The position numbers were made by a program, and so were the translations under genes. Below are positions 22,023-25,093 of a stretch of 25,093 nucleotides of DNA, in pieces. The number at the start of each line of letters is the position of its first letter. Within the stretch, counting starts at the first letter, position 1. This DNA is from Hungatella sp. UBA3048 (GTDB lineage Bacteria; Bacillota; Clostridia; Lachnospirales; Lachnospiraceae): positions 10,233 to 35,325 of the forward strand of contig DFCS01000036.1 of the NCBI GenBank assembly GCA_002367105.1, written 5' to 3'. The notes beneath the pieces were generated by a model. It ran no database searches, was not told the DNA's origin, and worked only from the letters and a program-made list of their open reading frames with translations.

Positions 22023-24680
22023 CTATATTTTTATGCTTCGCCAGCACAGTTTCACAAGTTCCGACAACACAACCACGCTGGATGCTAATACAAAGATTTT
22101 AACCCACATAATAAAGTCCAGCGGGATCGTTCCGAAAAAAGCCCCTGCAAACTGGATAATGAGGACTTGTAGGACAAAGGTGCTTCCGACCACCAATAGC
22201 ATTAGTTTGTTTTTCAGCAGGTTCTTGAAAATGCTGGTGCTATGCAGCTCACGGCAGTTAAAGGCATTGAATAGCTGGAACAGCGCAAACAGGGTGAATA
22301 GCACCGTAGGCATCTGCGCCGCCGTCGCGCCAAGGAAGTTGAATACATACTGACAGAGAAAGACGACGGACATATAAATGCCGGTGATGGCAATCCGTGT
22401 GAGCATGGCTTTTGACACAATACTCTCATCGCGCTTTGTGGGCTGGCGGTTCATCAGGTCGTCATAGTTCGGCTCCAAACCCAAGGTCAATGCCGGAGGC
22501 CCGTCCATGATGATGTTAATCCACAAAAGCTGCAAAGCGGTAAATGGTGCTTTTAGTCCCAACAGGATAGAGGTGAACACTACGATAACCGAGGACAAGT
22601 TCACTGTCAATTGGAAGCTGATAAACCGCTTGAAGTTCTCATAAATATTGCGTCCCCATTCCACCGCCTTGACGATGGTGGAAAAGGAATCATCCAGTAA
22701 CACAATGTCGCTGGCTTCCTTCGAAACCTCTGTGCCGGAAATACCCATGGCGATACCCACATCGGCATTTTTCAATGCCGGCGCATCATTGATGCCGTCG
22801 CCGGTGACCGCCACGACATTGCCCTCAGCTTTGAGCAGTTTCACAACGCGCATCTTGATGGTCGGTGTACTGCGGGCTATGACGCTGATGGAAGGCAGCT
22901 TTGCGGACAGCTCTTCATCGCTCAAATCAACGATGTCCTTCGCTTCTACGGCCACAGCCCCATTGTCCAGAATATGCAGCTCATTGGCAATTGCCGTAGC
23001 GGTGACGATGTTGTCACCCGTGAGGATTTTTAGGGCAACGCCCGCCGCCCGGCAGGAATTTACCGCCGCATAGACATCGGCACGCAGCGGGTCGGAAATA
23101 GCGACAAAGCCATCAAAAACCATACCGCTCTCCATTTCCTGATGGGCAGCCTCTCGCTCGTAGTCTTGCATGGAGGGCAGCTCTTTGTGTGCAAATGCAA
23201 TCACGCGCATGGCCTTTTCCTGTGCCTGCGTGATATATTTTTCGATTTCAGCCTTTGCTTCGCCGGACAGAGCGCACATGTGAAAGATGCTTTCCGGGCT
23301 TCCCTTCACATAGGAGATGATTTTGCCGTCCACTTTGGAAATGGTGGTCATGTGCTTGAGCTCGGAGGAAAATGGGAAAGCGTGCAGAACATCATGGTCA
23401 TCACGCTCATCCCGGTAGGACTTACCGCTGCTTTGCCGCTGAGTCGATTTTTCGTAAAAGTTCAATAGCGCACATTCGGTGGGGTTGCCGATGAATGTGC
23501 CATCCTCACCAATGTCTGCGGTAGTGTTCAGGCAGATGTTATGGGTCAGCCAGTGGGAGGTGAGCTCCGTGGTGTCCCTGTGCCAAGCCATATCATAAAA
23601 AGCACCCACCGTCATCTTATTTTCGGTCAGTGTGCCGGTCTTATCCGAGCATATCACGTTGATACAGCCCACTGTTTCAGAAGCAATCATCTTTTTGACC
23701 AAGGCGTTCTGCTTGGACAGCTTGATGATGTTGATGGAGAGGGAAACAGCCACAATCGTAGGAAGCCCTTCCGGCACGGCGGCAACAATCAGCACGATAC
23801 TGGTGACAAAGGCCTCCATGACCTCTTCCAACATCAAGCCTTCATGGGCAGCAAAGAAAATGAGCTGCGAGATAAACACAATGGTTGCCGAAATCACACC
23901 GAGAATGGTGATGGTTTTACCCAGCCGCGCCAGTTTCTCCTGCAAGGGTGTGCTGGACTGCTGCGCTTCCGTCAGTTCATGGGCAATCTTGCCGAACTCG
24001 GTGGAATCACCCACGGCGGTAACGAGCATCTTACAGTAGCCATTGGTGATGAAGTTGCCGCAGTAGAGCATATTTGAGCGCTCTGCAAGGGGCGTCTTTT
24101 CATCCGTAATTTCAAATTCGGCGTTCTTTTTTGCCGGTACGCTTTCGCCTGTCAGCGCCGATTCATCGGCGGTCAGACCCGTGCTTTCCAGCAGTCTGCC
24201 GTCCGCCGGAATTTTGTCGCCGGTGGAAAGCAGAAGAATATCCCCGACTACAATCTCGTCCTGACTGAGCATGACGGTGTTCCCGTCACGCATGGCCTTG
24301 ATGATGGTATTGTCGCTGATACGGGAGAGGGCTTCAAACGCTTTTGCGCTTCGGCCTTCCATCACAACGGTGATGATAACGGACAGGGAGATGGCCGCAA
24401 AGACGCCGACGACCTCCAAATAGTCGGCTTCCCCGCCGGTGACCCCCCGGACGATGTTCACCGCCAACGCAATGATGCCCGCCATAATCAGCATGATAAT
24501 CATGGGTTCGGTGGCGGCGTTCCAGATTCGCCGGAGGAGTGATTCCTGCTTCTGCCTTGTCAGGACATTCGCGCCGTGCTCACGTCGGCTTTTCTCAACC
24601 TGTTCTTCTGTCAGCCCCAACACTGAATCGGCATTTAACTGTTTCAGCAGGGCTTCCTTTGTTTTCATAAATTCGTTCAT
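22023..24680 (-). CDS. P2-type cation-transporting ATPase (Ca2+-ATPase-like, probably Mn2+/Ca2+ export)
   Basis: 885-residue P-type ATPase. The actuator motif TGES is at 177-180, the phosphorylated Asp346 in CSDKTGTLT, and the hinge motif ILTGDN plus VTGDGINDAPALKNADVGIA lie in the catalytic core. M4 has VAAVPEGLP with Glu304, and M6 has NIIMDGPPALTLG, which keeps the Asn and Asp of the SERCA site II. M5 has VNLSSVIVVF and lacks the site I Glu, so a single ion site is expected, as in PMCA and PMR1 pumps. The start is ATG 24680 behind AGGAG. A yybP-ykoY-like leader upstream points to manganese-controlled expression and hence Mn2+ efflux. It looks GC-richer than its flanks, suggesting possible transfer. 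Confidence 0.93.
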   Translation of the reverse strand: MNEFMKTKEALLKQLNADSVLGLTEEQVEKSRREHGANVLTRQKQESLLRRIWNAATEPMIIMLIMAGIIALAVNIVRGVTGGEADYLEVVGVFAAISLSVIITVVMEGRSAKAFEALSRISDNTIIKAMRDGNTVMLSQDEIVVGDILLLSTGDKIPADGRLLESTGLTADESALTGESVPAKKNAEFEITDEKTPLAERSNMLYCGNFITNGYCKMLVTAVGDSTEFGKIAHELTEAQQSSTPLQEKLARLGKTITILGVISATIVFISQLIFFAAHEGLMLEEVMEAFVTSIVLIVAAVPEGLPTIVAVSLSINIIKLSKQNALVKKMIASETVGCINVICSDKTGTLTENKMTVGAFYDMAWHRDTTELTSHWLTHNICLNTTADIGEDGTFIGNPTECALLNFYEKSTQRQSSGKSYRDERDDHDVLHAFPFSSELKHMTTISKVDGKIISYVKGSPESIFHMCALSGEAKAEIEKYITQAQEKAMRVIAFAHKELPSMQDYEREAAHQEMESGMVFDGFVAISDPLRADVYAAVNSCRAAGVALKILTGDNIVTATAIANELHILDNGAVAVEAKDIVDLSDEELSAKLPSISVIARSTPTIKMRVVKLLKAEGNVVAVTGDGINDAPALKNADVGIAMGISGTEVSKEASDIVLLDDSFSTIVKAVEWGRNIYENFKRFISFQLTVNLSSVIVVFTSILLGLKAPFTALQLLWINIIMDGPPALTLGLEPNYDDLMNRQPTKRDESIVSKAMLTRIAITGIYMSVVFLCQYVFNFLGATAAQMPTVLFTLFALFQLFNAFNCRELHSTSIFKNLLKNKLMLLVVGSTFVLQVLIIQFAGAFFGTIPLDFIMWVKIFVLASSVVVLSELVKLCWRSIKI

Positions 24681-24708
24681 CCTACACGCTCCTGGTGTTT
24701 ATTCCAAC

Positions 24709-24747
24709 AAAAAAGACCCAAGCATGGCTTTATACCATACATGAGTC
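24709..24747 (-). terminator. Second of two tandem leader terminators (gene-proximal, T2)
   Basis: On the minus strand the arm 24747-24735 (GACTCATGTATGG) pairs with 24727-24715 over 12 of 13 positions, followed by six T residues (24714-24709). It lies 28 bp upstream of the ATPase ATG. Its 5' arm is an exact copy of that of T1. Confidence 0.85.
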
Positions 24748-24752
24748 AAAAT

Positions 24753-24789
24753 AAAAAGACCATGTACGGCAAAAAACCATACATGAGTC
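24753..24789 (-). terminator. First of two tandem leader terminators (aptamer-proximal, T1)
   Basis: On the minus strand 24789-24777 pairs with 24769-24758 along the whole arm with a single bulged T, followed by five T residues (24757-24753). It begins within the last bases of the riboswitch P1 (CGAGAC), the usual place for a switchable terminator. Confidence 0.85.
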
Positions 24790-24876
24790 TCGTTCTTTAA
24801 GACAAGCCAGACCAGACGGTCAGTATGTTGACTTGTCACACGAAAGTTCGTGCAAACTACTCCCTCAAGCGAGTAT
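24787..24876 (-). promoter_or_regulatory. yybP-ykoY-like (manganese) riboswitch aptamer
   Basis: The minus-strand leader contains the family landmarks in order: TTGAGGGAGTAG near the 5' end, a variable hairpin (GCACGAA-CTTTCGTG), GTCAACATACTG, a second hairpin (GGCTTGTC region), and the closing GAACGAGAC. CTCG at 24873-24870 can pair with CGAG at 24792-24789 to close P1. The family binds Mn2+ and commonly precedes P-type ATPases and other Mn exporters, which matches the gene below. Identification is by eye against the remembered consensus. Confidence 0.8.
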
Positions 24877-24893
24877 TTTTAGTTGTTCTGATG

Positions 24894-24923
24894 ATTATAA
24901 CACAAGGCATGTTGATTTGGCAA
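24894..24923 (-). promoter_or_regulatory. Sigma-70 type promoter of the riboswitch-ATPase transcript
   Basis: On the minus strand TTGCCA (24923-24918), 18 bp, TATAAT (24899-24894). The transcript would start about 10 bp before the aptamer, giving a leader of roughly 205 bases. Confidence 0.8.
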
Positions 24924-25093
24924 GTACAACCTGTAAACGAAACAGCCAGTTTTTAATGGCTATAAAAGACTCGCACGTTATGGCAATACACATTATATCC
25001 CCATTCGAATTTAAAATCCATATTCGCAGTACATAAATAATCGGGATATCCGTCTGCCTCAAATAACTGATGGTAAATGGTAAATAACCAGTC
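24924..25093. other. Window end without identifiable feature
   Basis: No convincing gene, RNA or repeat. A weak AGCCA/TGGCT hairpin around 24944-24961 has no proper T-run. Confidence 0.4.

Noticed and set aside
23541..24077. 178-codon plus-strand frame opposite the P-type ATPase
   Set aside because: Shadow of a conserved ATPase region; no start signal or known domain.
24940..24965. Hairpin AGCCA/TGGCT near the right end as a terminator
   Set aside because: Only five base pairs and no continuous T-run on either strand.
1..25093. CRISPR arrays, tRNA or rRNA genes, prophage or toxin-antitoxin genes
   Set aside because: No spaced direct-repeat arrays, no tRNA cloverleaf and no phage or toxin family protein seen.

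Overview
The window looks like the chromosome of an anaerobic, amino- or organic-acid-fermenting Bacillota, most likely class Clostridia. The reasons are a complete butyrate-type acyl-CoA module with Etf, a c-di-GMP-I riboswitch, a yybP-ykoY type riboswitch, strong AGGAGG-like ribosome binding sites and moderate GC. No ribosomal or other phylogenetic marker is present, so a finer assignment is not supported.

Layout. (1) 1-4068, plus strand: an aconitase-superfamily hydro-lyase in two subunits (LeuC/LeuD-like, the first cut by the window edge), a MatC-like dicarboxylate carrier, and an isocitrate-lyase/PEP-mutase-superfamily C-C lyase. There is no leuA or leuB, and the substrate loops differ from true LeuCD. 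This reads as catabolism of an imported C5/C6 dicarboxylate, with dimethylmaleate/2,3-dimethylmalate the best-known precedent. (2) 4069-4411: a c-di-GMP-I riboswitch on the plus strand with no plus-strand gene after it, followed by a large hairpin between two convergent operons. (3) 13014-4412, minus strand: a ten-gene operon, in transcription order: KPR-family dehydrogenase, thiolase, CoA-transferase A and B, crotonase, 3-hydroxyacyl-CoA dehydrogenase, acyl-CoA dehydrogenase, EtfB, EtfA, MaoC hydratase. (4) 13174-15638, plus strand: a PAS-AAA+-Fis sigma-54 activator, then a beta-keto acid cleavage enzyme (BKACE). Well-matched sigma-54 promoters precede both the ten-gene operon and the BKACE gene, while the activator has its own sigma-70 promoter, so (3) and (4) form one regulon.

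Proposed function of the regulon (inference): a hydroxy acid is oxidised by the KPR-family enzyme to a beta-keto acid. BKACE condenses this with acetyl-CoA to give acetoacetate and a new acyl-CoA. The CoA-transferase activates acetoacetate, and acetoacetyl-CoA is either thiolysed or reduced to butyryl-CoA via the dehydrogenase, crotonase and Bcd/Etf. The entry substrate is unknown and is the main open question.

(5) 15658-15928: an internally deleted IS3-family relic with imperfect ends. (6) 21500-15959, minus strand: a CUT2 sugar-type ABC importer (lipoprotein, dual ATPase, permease), an AraC regulator and an alpha/beta hydrolase. The importer promoter overlaps a 29-bp palindrome. (7) 21691-21953: an AT-rich gene remnant and a terminator. 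(8) 22023-24923, minus strand: a P2-type cation ATPase behind a yybP-ykoY-like (Mn2+) riboswitch with an unusual tandem pair of near-duplicate terminators. The last 170 bases hold nothing I can identify.
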